Assembly: GCA_003599865.1 (NCBI GenBank)
Contig: QZKS01000047.1
Location: 88,558-152,557 of the forward strand
Direction of reading: 5' to 3'
Origin: Desulfobacteraceae bacterium
GTDB taxonomy: Bacteria > Desulfobacterota > Desulfobacteria > Desulfobacterales > SURF-7
Length of the DNA stretch: 64,000 nucleotides
Part shown: positions 9,601-19,985 of the stretch, piece after piece
Numbering within the stretch: the stretch's first letter is position 1
Layout: every line of letters begins with the position of its first letter
Program-made: the position numbers and the translations under genes
Notes under the pieces: generated by a model
What the model was told of the DNA's origin: nothing
Seen by the model: the letters and a program-made list of their open reading frames with translations, nothing else
Databases searched by the model: none

Positions 9601-9603
9601 TGA
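6601..9603 (+). CDS. CheB-CheR fusion with coiled coil and two PAS domains
   Basis: A 1000-residue signalling protein. Residues about 35-215 are a CheB methylesterase domain with catalytic Ser in GASAGG, His in VLVQHLAPDH and Asp in LSGTGSDGT; the usual receiver domain is absent. About 230-500 is a CheR methyltransferase with SAM-binding VPGCSTGEEAYS, ATDIDSRAI and DLISCRNLLIYM. About 680-760 is a long coiled coil of repeated NEEL(Q/E)(S/T) heptads. PAS domains follow at about 765-875 and 887-1000. No kinase domain is present; the next ORF begins in the stop codon (ATGA, 9600-9603), so the downstream kinase is probably its partner. GGAG lies 8 nt upstream of the ATG. Confidence 0.93.
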   Translation: MTAKKQKKSRKPENPDDAEIDDIPKTVEESAAAFPIVGIGASAGGLAAIEAFFSAMPADPDMAFVLVQHLAPDHKSMLTDLIKRYTKMKVFEVEDGMVVQPNCAYIIPPNRDMAFLNGTLQLLEPNTPRGQRLPIDFFFRSLAQDQNNRAICIILSGTGSDGTHGLKAIKGEGGMAMAQVPESTEYDGMPRSAIATGMVDYILPPAEMPAQLISYVTHAFGQRPRITSKPSFNADDALKKIFILLRAKTGHDFSHYKPNTINRRIERRMAVHKIERLDEYVRYLQQSPDEVNELFRDLLIGVTNFFRDPEAYKILEETILPRLFKNKKTDAGFRIWVPGCSTGEEAYSIAILIQEKLDAMKHGVKVQIFATDIDSRAIDTARTGIYSAGIAGDISPERLARFFIREPSGDAYRIQKSIRDMMVFSEQDVIKDPPFSRLDLISCRNLLIYMGGELQKKLIPLFHYALKPGGFMFLGTSETIGDYMDLFAVIDRKSKLFQRKADLRGALHPKMTEFMPPLTEAGKITRLAAKPSGENKPSLREITENALLQHWAPVGALINERGDILYLHGRAGLYLEPCPGEAGVNNILKMARDGLRRELTTAVHKVATHQESIHRPNLKIKTNGHFTYAHLTVRPIHCNPSVDMPRLLLVVLEESRVQDRKNPRKAPDTAEPVSAADIDGRITALKQELRNKEEYLQSSNEELETSNEELKSANEELQSVNEELQSTNEELETSKEEQQSVNEELSTVNAELQAKVADLARANNDMKNLLAGTGIGTIFVDHQLRILRFTPAVTQIINLIATDVGRPVSHIVSNLTGYDRLTEDVHTVLNDLAPKEIEVQTHAGVWYLMRICPYRTLENVIEGAVITFVDITETKQAQMVLRDAENLRRLAVVVRDAYDAITVFGPDGSILAWNPSAERMYGWSESEALKMNIRDMLPKNQRTKEFNTLQKLGQSHTLAPYSTRRVSKDGILIKIILTASALMDGNGKLYAIATTERVVA

Positions 9604-11342
9604 AGACGGAATCCACATCCCCTGAAGATTCTTCTTCAAACCCGGAAAAGGAGTTACGCCGCCGGGCCGAGGAAAGGTTTCAAGCAAGCGAGGAAGCCAT
9701 CCAGGCTTCTTTTTCCTCCGAAGAAACCAAGCGGCTGTTCAATGAGCTGCGGGTGTATCAAATCGAACTCGATATGCAGAACGAGGAGCTGAGACGCACA
9801 CAGGCGGAACTGGAGGCTTCCCGGATTCGGTACTTCAATCTGTATGACCTTGCTCCCGTAGGCTATTGCACCATTACCGGTAATGGCCTGATCCTGGAGG
9901 CCAATCTCACTGCAGCCGCCCTGTTGAACCTGACGCGGACCGATCTGCTCAACCGGCCCATTACGAACTTTATCCTTCCCGAAGACCAGGACATATACTA
10001 CCGGCACCGGAACCTGCTTTTTGAAACCGGCGCTCCACAGGTCTGTGAACTGCGGATGCGGCGCACGAACGCCGATCCTTTCTGGGCGAGGGTGGAAGCG
10101 ACGATTCAGGACATTGACGGAACCGCCTTATGCCAGGCTGCAATCAGCGATATCACCGATCACATACTATCGGAAGTGGAGAAAACCAAGATCGACGCCC
10201 AAAGCCAGCAAATCCGCAAAACGGAAAGTCTGGGGCGCATGGCCGGAGCGGTTGCCCACCATTTCAATAACCTGCTGACCGTAGTGATCGGCAACCTGGA
10301 GCTGGCCCTGGAAAATCAGACCCATCATACTGCCGGCAGTCTGACGGACGCACTGAAGGCGGCCGAAAAGGCCGCGGAACTCAGCGGGCTGATGCTGACC
10401 TACCTGGGCAAATCCTCCTGCAAGCATGAGACACTGGACCTGTCCGAAGCCTGCCGCCGGATTTTGCCCATGCTGCAAGCACTCTTCCCCAAGGACATTG
10501 CACTGAAAATCGACCTGCCCTCCCCCGGTCCGATCATCCGGGTGAATACCAGCCAGATCCAGCAGATTCTTACCAACCTGATCACCAATGCCTGGGAAGC
10601 AATCGGCGACAACCACGGCACCATCGAATTGACGGTTAAAACGATTGAATCGTTGACCACAGGCATCACTTACCATTATCCAATCGACTGGCGTCCCCGG
10701 GACATTCCCTATGCCTGCCTGGAGGTATCGGACACCGGTTTCGGAATTCCCCGAAAAGATTTTGAAAATCTTTTCGATCCGTTTTTTTCCAGCAAATTCA
10801 CCGGACGGGGCATGGGCCTGGCCGTCATCCTTGGCATCACGCGGATGCATCATGGGGTCATATCCGTGGAAAGCATTCCGGAACAAGGCAGTACCTTCAG
10901 GGTTTATTTTCCCATAACCGACAAGGAGACACGGCAGCAAACAGAAGCACGCGTGACTCCGGCAATGGAAGGCTTTGGTCAGGTGCTGGTGGTTGACGAT
11001 GACGGCGATGTCCGCAATTTGACCGAAACCATGCTGGCCCACCTCGGGTTTACAGTGCTCCAGGCAAAAGACGGCATGGAAGCCCTGAAGGTGTTCAGAC
11101 ATCACAAGGAGAACATCCGTTTCGTTGTCTGCGATTTGACCATGCCGCAGATGGATGGATGGGAAACCCTGGCAGGACTTCGCAGAATCGACCCAGGCAT
11201 CAGGGTGATTCTGGCCAGCGGGTACAGCGAGGGGGAGGCCATGAAAGGCGAACATGCCGATCGGCCCCAGGCCTTTCTTAAAAAGCCTTTCACCCTGAAC
11301 AGCCTCATCGCCAAGGTGAAGGAGGTGTTGGATGCAGACTAA
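9600..11342 (+). CDS. PAS hybrid histidine kinase with C-terminal receiver
   Basis: A 580-residue cytoplasmic protein with no membrane segments. An N-terminal coiled coil is followed by a PAS domain (about 75-195), then HisKA with the phospho-His in GAVAHHFNN (about residue 218), then HATPase_c (N box NLITNAWEAI, G1 DTGFGIP, G2 GRGMGLAV) and a receiver from about residue 460 with acidic VVDDDGD, acceptor Asp in CDLTMP and Lys in KKPF. It overlaps the CheB-CheR gene by 4 nt and the next kinase gene by 11 nt, so all three are one translational unit. The PAS region is paralogous to that of the next gene. Confidence 0.92.
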   Translation: MKTESTSPEDSSSNPEKELRRRAEERFQASEEAIQASFSSEETKRLFNELRVYQIELDMQNEELRRTQAELEASRIRYFNLYDLAPVGYCTITGNGLILEANLTAAALLNLTRTDLLNRPITNFILPEDQDIYYRHRNLLFETGAPQVCELRMRRTNADPFWARVEATIQDIDGTALCQAAISDITDHILSEVEKTKIDAQSQQIRKTESLGRMAGAVAHHFNNLLTVVIGNLELALENQTHHTAGSLTDALKAAEKAAELSGLMLTYLGKSSCKHETLDLSEACRRILPMLQALFPKDIALKIDLPSPGPIIRVNTSQIQQILTNLITNAWEAIGDNHGTIELTVKTIESLTTGITYHYPIDWRPRDIPYACLEVSDTGFGIPRKDFENLFDPFFSSKFTGRGMGLAVILGITRMHHGVISVESIPEQGSTFRVYFPITDKETRQQTEARVTPAMEGFGQVLVVDDDGDVRNLTETMLAHLGFTVLQAKDGMEALKVFRHHKENIRFVVCDLTMPQMDGWETLAGLRRIDPGIRVILASGYSEGEAMKGEHADRPQAFLKKPFTLNSLIAKVKEVLDAD

Positions 11343-12690
11343 AAATGATGATTATTCCGCGCTGCGTCTGCATGCGGAAAAAAAAATACAGGAAGCCCAG
11401 AAGGCTAACAAAGCATTGCCTCAGAGCGACGAAGCCAGGCAGTTGATCCACGAGCTGCAGGTGCATCAGATCGAACTGGAGATGCAGAATGAAGAACTTC
11501 GGCGGGTCCAGGCGGAACTGGCAATTTCGCACGCCAGATACTTCGACCTGTACGACCAGGCGCCGGTGGGTTATGTAACCATAGATGCCGGCGGACTGAT
11601 TCTGCAAGCCAATCTCACCGCATCCACCTTATTGAACCGGGCGCGGACCGTTCTGCTCAACCGGCCTCTTACGAACTTTATCCTTCCCGAAGACCAGGAC
11701 ATATACTACCGACACCGCAAACAGGTTTTGAAAACCGGCGGGTCTGCGGCATGCGAGCTGCGCATGATGAAAAACGACCGGACTCCTTTCTGGACAAGGC
11801 TGGATTGCGCCATGGCGCAGGATGCCCACGGTGACCCCGTCTTCCGCGTGACCATGGTTGACATCACCGATCGCATGCAGGCCAAAGAAGCCTTTCAAAT
11901 AGCCCATGATAAACTGGAAGCCCAATTCTACCAGGCCCAGAAAATGGAAGCCGTGGGTGAACTCGCCGGCGGGGTGGCCCATGATTTCAACAACATGCTC
12001 AATGTCATTATGGCGTATGCGCAAATGGCGATGGATACCGTTGCGCTTTCCGATCCATTGCATAGCGACATCACGGAGATCATGACCGCCTGCCACCGCG
12101 CCACGGACATCGTTCATCAGCTTCTATCCTTTGCCGGCAAGAGAACCATTGCCCCGAAAATATTGGACCTTAACGAAGCCTTGTCCGGAATGATCAATAT
12201 GCTCCAGCAGTTGGTCGGTCGCAATATCAAACTGGTCTGGCAGCCGGGACAAAACCTCTGGAAAATAAAAATAGCCCCCTCCCTGATCAACCAGATTCTG
12301 GCCAACCTGACCATCAATGCCCGCGATGCCATCGCCGGAAAGGGAAAGCTGACCATCCGGACACAAAACACGACCGTTGAGAAACCCAATCCTGAATCTC
12401 AAGCAGCTCCTAAACCAGGCCGGTATGTCCTGCTGGCGGTTGAGGATAAGGGCTGCGGTATGGATAAAGCCACCCTGGCAAGAATCTTCGAGCCTTTTTT
12501 TACCACCAAGGAGCCTGGAAAAGGTACAGGGTTAGGTCTTGCGACGGTATATGCCATAGTGAAAAAGCATAACGGCGGGATCACGGTAGACAGCGAACCG
12601 GGAAAAGGCACAACCTTCAACCTCTTTCTGCCTCGAGAGAAGGCGGAAGAAGACTCCGGACCAGGTCCGGTCCTGAATCAAGCGTCCTGA
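11332..12690 (+). CDS. PAS histidine kinase
   Basis: A 452-residue soluble kinase lacking a receiver. An N-terminal coiled coil (HELQVHQIELEMQNEELRR, nearly the same as in the previous gene) is followed by a PAS domain (about 65-185), HisKA with GGVAHDFNN (His about residue 215), then HATPase_c with NLTINARDAI, DKGCGMD and GKGTGLGLATV. It starts 11 nt inside the upstream kinase gene. The two kinases share 43 identical bases within the PAS region, including synonymous sites, suggesting recent duplication or gene conversion. The receiver of the upstream kinase could act as phosphate acceptor for both. The 3' end overlaps the convergent sulfotransferase gene by 13 nt. Confidence 0.92.
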   Translation: MQTKNDDYSALRLHAEKKIQEAQKANKALPQSDEARQLIHELQVHQIELEMQNEELRRVQAELAISHARYFDLYDQAPVGYVTIDAGGLILQANLTASTLLNRARTVLLNRPLTNFILPEDQDIYYRHRKQVLKTGGSAACELRMMKNDRTPFWTRLDCAMAQDAHGDPVFRVTMVDITDRMQAKEAFQIAHDKLEAQFYQAQKMEAVGELAGGVAHDFNNMLNVIMAYAQMAMDTVALSDPLHSDITEIMTACHRATDIVHQLLSFAGKRTIAPKILDLNEALSGMINMLQQLVGRNIKLVWQPGQNLWKIKIAPSLINQILANLTINARDAIAGKGKLTIRTQNTTVEKPNPESQAAPKPGRYVLLAVEDKGCGMDKATLARIFEPFFTTKEPGKGTGLGLATVYAIVKKHNGGITVDSEPGKGTTFNLFLPREKAEEDSGPGPVLNQAS

Positions 12691-13808
12691 CGGCCTTTTG
12701 ACCGAAGCCCGAAAGGGTCATCCGTATATAAAAACGCAAAATCCTTTCGAACCCGGTCGATACTGATGCCGAAGTCGGCAAGGGTGCTCATTGCGTGTTT
12801 CCGCTCATACGACCGCTGCTTTCCGGCCTGAAGGGCTACTGCATTACGCAGCTTCGCGCTCGGTTTGATTCCCGTAAACGCGACAATCTCCTCAAACACG
12901 GGCATCAGCTCCCGTCGAAGTCTCTTGTACGGAACGATCAGTATTCTTTCCCTGTCCAGTTCATGGTTGTGCCACAGGTCATAAAAATAACGGTACAGTT
13001 CCAGGCTCGCCTCATACCGGCGGTTGTAGTAATTGGCTTTCTGCCGACCGGAAAACCGGTGCATTCCCCACAGGGCATCCAGGGTATGAAAATTCAATGA
13101 CAGATAGGACGGCAGGGTTTCTTCGGGCATGCGGTGCATATAAATAAATTTTGCATCCGGAAACACCTCCATCAGGGTTTTGATCCGGTGGGTGGAAAAA
13201 TGGGTCTGAGCAAAAATCCGGGTTTTGCCGGTATCATAAATATGACGCTGAAAAATGGATTGTAAAAACAGGGCGGAGCGGATTCTCTGTTTTTTCGGCT
13301 GGAGGTCATGGAACCGGATTTCCCGGTAATCCTTTTCGGCAAAGCCCAGCGGTGTTCCGATGATCGTAAACTGGGTGTCATGATTGTGCAGGAACAGCAT
13401 CTCCTCTTCTTCCACCGCGTCCAGGGCGATCTGGTGTCCGGTTGTCTCGGGAATCAGCACAGCCTGGCTTTGTCCAGTCAGCAGCCGGACAATGGGTCTG
13501 ACAAGGATGCGCGCAGTAAGGGCCGGAAACAACAACTGCCAGGTGGCAAAAGAGGCCATCTCGCCTGTCCGGGTAAACAGGTGATGTATAAAGGTGGTTC
13601 CGCTCCGGGGATGGCCGATGATAAACACCGGCTGACGCACTTTCACCTTCCGGAATTTCGGGAAAAAGAAACGGTCCAGGAAAAGGGTTGCGGCAGTAAA
13701 CGCACTATGGGTCATAAAAAACAGGATCACACCCAGAAAAAACACAAAGTTCCGGCTGAGACCGAACAACTTCCAGCTCACCGCCAGACCCTCTTTATAC
13801 AACCGCAT
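12678..13808 (-). CDS. PAPS-dependent sulfotransferase family protein
   Basis: A 376-residue protein with the 5'-phosphosulfate loop VFIIGHPRSGTTFIHHLF (about residues 60-77) and a later FPDAKFIYMHRMPEETLPS segment corresponding to the 3'-phosphate-binding Arg/Ser region. The N-terminus has a hydrophobic stretch (residues about 18-45), so it may sit at the inner membrane. Members transfer sulfate from PAPS to hydroxyl groups of lipids or glycans. It is third in an operon after an MMPL exporter and a LolA-like protein (34-nt gap to the latter). AAGGGA precedes the ATG. I infer a sulfated envelope lipid made and exported by this operon; the substrate is not shown by sequence. Confidence 0.8.
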   Translation of the reverse strand: MRLYKEGLAVSWKLFGLSRNFVFFLGVILFFMTHSAFTAATLFLDRFFFPKFRKVKVRQPVFIIGHPRSGTTFIHHLFTRTGEMASFATWQLLFPALTARILVRPIVRLLTGQSQAVLIPETTGHQIALDAVEEEEMLFLHNHDTQFTIIGTPLGFAEKDYREIRFHDLQPKKQRIRSALFLQSIFQRHIYDTGKTRIFAQTHFSTHRIKTLMEVFPDAKFIYMHRMPEETLPSYLSLNFHTLDALWGMHRFSGRQKANYYNRRYEASLELYRYFYDLWHNHELDRERILIVPYKRLRRELMPVFEEIVAFTGIKPSAKLRNAVALQAGKQRSYERKHAMSTLADFGISIDRVRKDFAFLYTDDPFGLRSKGRQDA

Positions 13809-13842
13809 TCCCGTTCCCTTTAGAATTTGAAATCATTTTTTT

Positions 13843-14583
13843 TCAGCGAATGGCCTCTTTGTTGAAGGCCGAATCATTGATATCCTTGTCATACTCGACC
13901 GCATTGACTTTCAGTTCGGTTTTCCCCTTGCCGTCGGAAAGGGACATGACCAGCTGATGTGCGGTAAGAATGCCGGACACGGGCCGGATATCAAAATACT
14001 CTATGTATTTATGGAATTCATCCTTTTTATGAAGATCCACCCGGATCACAAAAAAATCGGATTTGCGGACATACAGAACCGACTTGCTGTATACCCGGTC
14101 CTTTTTTTTAATTCCTTCCACCTTGTAACAGTCGACACCATTCAGGCTCTCGTCCCCGATATAGGTATAATCAAATTTATCAATGTCGCGGGAGGTCAGG
14201 TCCTCATAGTAAAAATGAGAATTCACAAACGATTTGCCTTTATCCGAAGAGGCGATACGCTTGATCTTTCCCGAGGACAGCCGCAGCCACTGGTCATCGT
14301 CCCGGTCCTTATGGGAATGAGTGAGCAGCTTGATCTGGGTGGGCCGGGTAAAGGTGATCAGGGTCTTGTCCTCATCGTTTTCATATTTTTTGGATTTGAT
14401 CTCAAATTCCTTTTCAACCACCTTGCTGCCCTGATGAATCAGCATCAGCACCTGGCTGACAGCGGTTTTGGCTTCCGGCAGGGCATCGTTTTTCTCCATG
14501 ATTTCCCTGCCGGTCAAGGCAAAGGCAGTTGATGTGAGCAGCAGCATACATCCGAAAATGACAATCATACGCTTACAAATCAT
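13843..14583 (-). CDS. LolA-like outer-membrane lipoprotein-sorting protein
   Basis: A 246-residue protein with a signal peptide (MIVIFGCMLLLTSTAFA), then EIMEKNDALPEAKTAVS and a series of beta strands including FTRPTQIKLLTHSHKDRDDDQWLRL, LNGVDCYKVEGI and SVLYVRKSDFFVIRVD. This is the pattern of the periplasmic LolA-like family usually encoded beside MMPL exporters. It probably carries a lipid or lipid-modified substrate from the exporter across the periplasm. AAAGGAG lies upstream of the ATG. The 42-nt gap after the MMPL gene and the same strand indicate one operon. Confidence 0.83.
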   Translation of the reverse strand: MICKRMIVIFGCMLLLTSTAFALTGREIMEKNDALPEAKTAVSQVLMLIHQGSKVVEKEFEIKSKKYENDEDKTLITFTRPTQIKLLTHSHKDRDDDQWLRLSSGKIKRIASSDKGKSFVNSHFYYEDLTSRDIDKFDYTYIGDESLNGVDCYKVEGIKKKDRVYSKSVLYVRKSDFFVIRVDLHKKDEFHKYIEYFDIRPVSGILTAHQLVMSLSDGKGKTELKVNAVEYDKDINDSAFNKEAIR

Positions 14584-14625
14584 GACCGATCTCCTTTACA
14601 GTTGGGTATATAAAAATGTTCCTGA

Positions 14626-17304
14626 TCAGGCTGTTGTTTCATTGGTTTTTTCTGTCTCCAGACCGAAAAATCGGCCGATGTCGATATGTCGCCAGAACCA
14701 GGACTCCGTCTCCCGGATGCTGAGATCGACCTGGGTCAGCTTGATGACGGAGGGCAGAATCAGCAAGGCGCCAAGGGTGGTGGCTGTCATGGTGATGCCC
14801 ATGAGCGCCCCGAAAAAAATCACCGGCTTGAAGCTGGAAATGGTCAGCACGGAAAAGCCAAGGACAAGGGCCAGCGAGGTGAAGATAATGGCTTTCCCTG
14901 TAACCTGCAGGGTTTTCCGGATGGATTCATCGATACTGTGCCCATTCCGGTAAAAATGCCGATAGGAATTCAGAAAATGGATGGTATCATCCACACCGAT
15001 GCCGATGGTGATGGAAGCGATGATGGAAGTGACCGTATCCAGATTGATGCCGAAAAATCCCATGATCCCGAAATTGAACATGACCGCCGTGCTCATGGGG
15101 ATAAGTGAGAGAAGTCCGGCGCTGATTCGCTTAAAGAGCAGGGTGACGATGATGGCAATGATGACCAGAGAGGACAGCAGGCTCTGCATCTGACCGGAAA
15201 TGATGTATTCGGCCATTTTCACGTTCATCACCGGAAAGCCGGTGATCCGGGCGGTCAGGTTTTCGGGCAGATTCGCGTCCAGGTATTCGGTCAGTTGGCC
15301 GAATATCCGTTTGATGTGGTTGGTTCCGATGGAATAATCCTCTTTCTGGCACAGCCGCGCCAGCAGTCCGCAGGTCCGGTAATCCGCATCCACATAAGGT
15401 TCAAAGTCATCCACTCGCCCGTCCGAATCATTATCGTCACCGGAATAGATTTCGAGGTAATCCAGAATATCCAACGGATTGTCCGGAACGCGGTAATACT
15501 CCATCTTGTCCTCGTTCATGGCAAAATGCATGGTCTTGATATAGTCTGTGAAGGCATCGGTCCTTCCGATATTCAGGTGCTTGTTTTCCGGAGCAGTCAT
15601 CCAGGCGCGGATGGTTTCAATGGTATTGAGGACCTGCGGTGACTTGGCGCCGTCAGCCATACCGGTATCGATGATCAGGTTAAAACCCCATCTGCCGCCG
15701 AATTTTTTTTCGATTTCCAGTGAACTGGTCCGGACAATATCATCCTCCTTGAAATACTGCATGAAGTCTGATTCCACATTCAGCCGGGACAGGCCGACGG
15801 CGGATATGGCCAGAATTACCCCTACCAGCAGAAGGACCATCCTGTGATGACGGGTAGTAAGAAGAATGGACAGTTCAATAATATGGTCAATGATGGTTTT
15901 TTTCACCTCCTTCTTTTTCATCATCAGGCGCGGCCGGCGGTGGGGCATGATGGCCAGGGCAGCCGGAATCAGGGTGCAGGAAACCACCAGGGCAAACAGT
16001 ACGCCGATGCCGGAAAAAATCCCCCATTCATGCATGGCGGTAAGCTGGCTGGTCGCCAGGGTGGCAAAAGAGGCAAATGTCGTTATGGCCGCCAGAAGAA
16101 CGGTCGTGCTGATATGGGACATGGACTGATGCAGACCGATTTTGAAACCCAACCTGCTGATCTTGTCAAAATCATTGTAATATTGATTCAGAATATGAAT
16201 TCCATAGGAACTGCCCACGGCGATCATCAGGGGCGGCAGGGAGATTCCCAGCGCCGTGATCTTGATCCCGCAATGTCCCATCAGCCCGAGAACCCAGAGC
16301 GTCGACAGGCTGAGGGTAATGGCCGGCAGAAAGATACCGCGAAACGACCGGAAATTGAAAAAGAAAATAATGATGACCGCCAGAAGGGTAACGGGCAGGA
16401 ATGTGCCCATATCCCGTCGCAGATAGTTGTTAAAATAAATATTGGACACCGGCGCCCCCTGGGGCACGATCACAAGCTCCTGATGGCTCTGGATCAATTC
16501 CAGCATTTCCCGGGAGATGGGGTCCTGATCCTTGAGATTGATGAATTTGACGATCACTCCAAAATCACTGATTTTACCGGTTTGGGGATCACGGGTATAA
16601 ATGCCGTTTTCATAGGAGGGATTGCGGGTCAGTTTCTTCCGGAATTCCGAAAAGTCGGCTTCATCAACCGGCAGAATGCGTTTCCCGTCATCATCTTTCG
16701 GAATCAGATCCGTGGTTTCAAGGGTGTCGTCCTGGCCGGTAATGTCCTTGGTGGTAAACGGTGAAATAATTTTATCAATGGTTTCCTGCTGCTTTAAGTC
16801 CTTCGACAGATTAACCGCCGCTCTCAGTTTCTGAAGATCTTTACGTTCCAGCACCGGCTTGTCGCCCAGTTTTGTATGGATCTTTCGTTTCAGCAGGCGC
16901 GCAAAAGAAGGATCGTCCGCAAATTGTTCCAGGAGGCGTTTGGATTCCACGGGTTCGTCAGCCGTCACCTCGTCCAGGCGTTTCAGACGATTTTCCTCAC
17001 GGGTTTTTTCGTATTCCTTGTATTCGTCGATATCCGTGATCAGTCCCTCGATCATCCGAAAGGCTTCCGTCGACCAGAGCTGCGGATGGGTCACACTCAT
17101 GATGATGAAACGGCCATTGTCGCCGTAAATATCCTTGCTCTCATTGTAAAAGGCATATTCGCTGTCGTTCTGCGGCATGAATACTTCAACGGAGTTATCA
17201 AAACGCAACTTGGAGAGGCCACCGGCCAGACCGATCGTCACAATCAGAAGAACCAACAGAACCATCTTGGGCCATTCCAGAACAAAATCGATACAGCGAT
17301 TCAT
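14626..17304 (-). CDS. MMPL-family RND exporter
   Basis: An 892-residue inner-membrane protein with the two-fold RND layout: TM1 at about 14-30, a large periplasmic loop, a group of TM helices at about 305-450 (VTLLAVIIIFFFNF, LPPLMIAVGSSYGIHILN), TM7 at about 495-515, a second periplasmic loop with a D-rich stretch (YSGDDNDSDGRVDDFE) and a last TM group at about 715-870 (ITIGIGVDDTIHFLNSY). The paired GSSYGIH and GVDDTIH motifs are hallmarks of SSD/MMPL exporters. AAGGACG precedes the ATG. It heads an operon with a LolA-like protein and a sulfotransferase, reminiscent of lipid exporters of the MmpL kind. Confidence 0.9.
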   Translation of the reverse strand: MNRCIDFVLEWPKMVLLVLLIVTIGLAGGLSKLRFDNSVEVFMPQNDSEYAFYNESKDIYGDNGRFIIMSVTHPQLWSTEAFRMIEGLITDIDEYKEYEKTREENRLKRLDEVTADEPVESKRLLEQFADDPSFARLLKRKIHTKLGDKPVLERKDLQKLRAAVNLSKDLKQQETIDKIISPFTTKDITGQDDTLETTDLIPKDDDGKRILPVDEADFSEFRKKLTRNPSYENGIYTRDPQTGKISDFGVIVKFINLKDQDPISREMLELIQSHQELVIVPQGAPVSNIYFNNYLRRDMGTFLPVTLLAVIIIFFFNFRSFRGIFLPAITLSLSTLWVLGLMGHCGIKITALGISLPPLMIAVGSSYGIHILNQYYNDFDKISRLGFKIGLHQSMSHISTTVLLAAITTFASFATLATSQLTAMHEWGIFSGIGVLFALVVSCTLIPAALAIMPHRRPRLMMKKKEVKKTIIDHIIELSILLTTRHHRMVLLLVGVILAISAVGLSRLNVESDFMQYFKEDDIVRTSSLEIEKKFGGRWGFNLIIDTGMADGAKSPQVLNTIETIRAWMTAPENKHLNIGRTDAFTDYIKTMHFAMNEDKMEYYRVPDNPLDILDYLEIYSGDDNDSDGRVDDFEPYVDADYRTCGLLARLCQKEDYSIGTNHIKRIFGQLTEYLDANLPENLTARITGFPVMNVKMAEYIISGQMQSLLSSLVIIAIIVTLLFKRISAGLLSLIPMSTAVMFNFGIMGFFGINLDTVTSIIASITIGIGVDDTIHFLNSYRHFYRNGHSIDESIRKTLQVTGKAIIFTSLALVLGFSVLTISSFKPVIFFGALMGITMTATTLGALLILPSVIKLTQVDLSIRETESWFWRHIDIGRFFGLETEKTNETTA

Positions 17305-17664
17305 TTTCTTCGTCCTTATTTTAGGGTGGGAGGATTGTCATGGCAATTCCGGACATCGTTGACTTTTTGCATTTCAATAAGCCGCTTTCGCTATTCATCG
17401 CTTCATGAATGATAAGAACTTTCTTTTCAAGTGTTTTTATATAGTCGAAACAAAATGCCGTGTCAATAAATGGAATTATGCCTTTTTGTCCTTCCGGGTC
17501 GGCCGGATAAAAAAAAATGGAGGCCCCCTCTTGTAAAAGAAATTCCGTGCATTACCTTATCTCATCCTAAATAAGGACGATGGATCAAACCATTCCATGG
17601 CATTTTTAATGTCTCTGAATAACAACACCTTAAAAAATGGAAAAACACAACAGGAGGACGGATC
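17305..17664. promoter_or_regulatory. groESL / MMPL divergent intergenic region
   Basis: A 360-nt region between the divergent MMPL and groES genes. I looked for the CIRCE repeat (TTAGCACTC-N9-GAGTGCTAA) and found none. A sigma32-like arrangement, CTTGTAA at about 17529 then ACCTTATC about 14 nt later, is possible but weak. Several A- and T-runs are present. Heat-shock control therefore cannot be assigned from sequence. Confidence 0.25.
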
Positions 17665-17952
17665 ATGAACATCAGGCCAATGAATGACAGGGTGCTGGTC
17701 GCCCGGATGGAAGAGGAGAAAAAAACAGCCGGAGGGATTATCATACCGGATACAGCCAAGGAAAAACCCCTGGAAGGAACGATCGTAGCGGTCGGGCCGG
17801 GTAAACGAGACGAAAAAGGCAACCGTATCCCGCTGGAGGTTAAAAAGGGCGATCGCATCCTTTTTTCCCGGTATGCCGGAACCGAAATCAAGGTCAATAA
17901 TGAAGAGCGGCTGTTCATGAAGGAAGAGGATATTCTGGGAATTCTGAATTAA
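17665..17952 (+). CDS. groES: co-chaperonin GroES
   Basis: A 95-residue protein of typical length. It has the Cpn10 pattern [18 protein letters not shown], the mobile loop [15 protein letters not shown] and the C-terminal EEDILGIL. It caps GroEL to close the folding chamber. A strong AGGAGG lies upstream of the ATG. The 18-nt gap to groEL shows the standard operon. Confidence 0.98.
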   Translation: MNIRPMNDRVLVARMEEEKKTAGGIIIPDTAKEKPLEGTIVAVGPGKRDEKGNRIPLEVKKGDRILFSRYAGTEIKVNNEERLFMKEEDILGILN

Positions 17953-19599
<1,647 letters not shown>

Positions 19600-19621
19600 T
19601 CCAGCCCTGAAAACACCCCTT

Positions 19622-19648
19622 CTGTCCCTGCATCCTGTGCAGGGACAG
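19622..19648 (+). terminator. hairpin after groEL
   Basis: CTGTCCCTGCA (19622-19632) and TGCAGGGACAG (19638-19648) form a perfect 11-bp stem with a 5-nt loop, 23 nt after the groEL stop. There is no U-tract, so it may stabilise the 3' end or work as a non-canonical terminator. Confidence 0.55.
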
Positions 19649-19774
19649 GGACCGGATCATGGGTTCCTTCACCTGCCCCCGCCACTGCCGCAAATCAGAC
19701 TAAATTCCATAACAAATTCAAATTGTCACTTGCAATTCCCGGATAAAAATTGATAAGCTCGGTCCATCAATTCA

Positions 19775-19930
19775 TGATGCTCTCGTAAAAAGTCGAAAAT
19801 ATCACCCTTTGTCATTCCGGGCTTGACCCGGACACGCAGTGAAGCGTAGCGCTATCCCGGCTTTTCAAAGGCTTCTGGATGCCGGATCAGGTCCGGCATG
19901 ACGGAATTGGGACTTTTTACGGTTTCATCA
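19775..19930. repeat. MITE-like dispersed repeat, copy 1
   Basis: A 156-bp non-coding element. The ends are TGATGCTCTCGTAAAAAGTC and, on the other strand, TGATGAAACCGTAAAAAGTC, giving terminal inverted repeats with CGTAAAAAGTC fully conserved. Inside is a hairpin, ATGCCGGA-TCAGG-TCCGGCAT, and a second inverted part with CCGGGCTTGACCCGG. ATTCA flanks both ends and may be a 5-bp target duplication. Copies occur at 45621 and, in part and inverted, at 47011. No transposase is inside, so it would be moved in trans. Confidence 0.75.
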
Positions 19931-19985
19931 ATTCATATCGCGTTTGTAAAATGGATTACAACCTGAAGGGAAAAAAGGTGTGATT

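Noticed and set aside
17305..17664. CIRCE/HrcA operator before groES
   Set aside because: The inverted repeat is not present.
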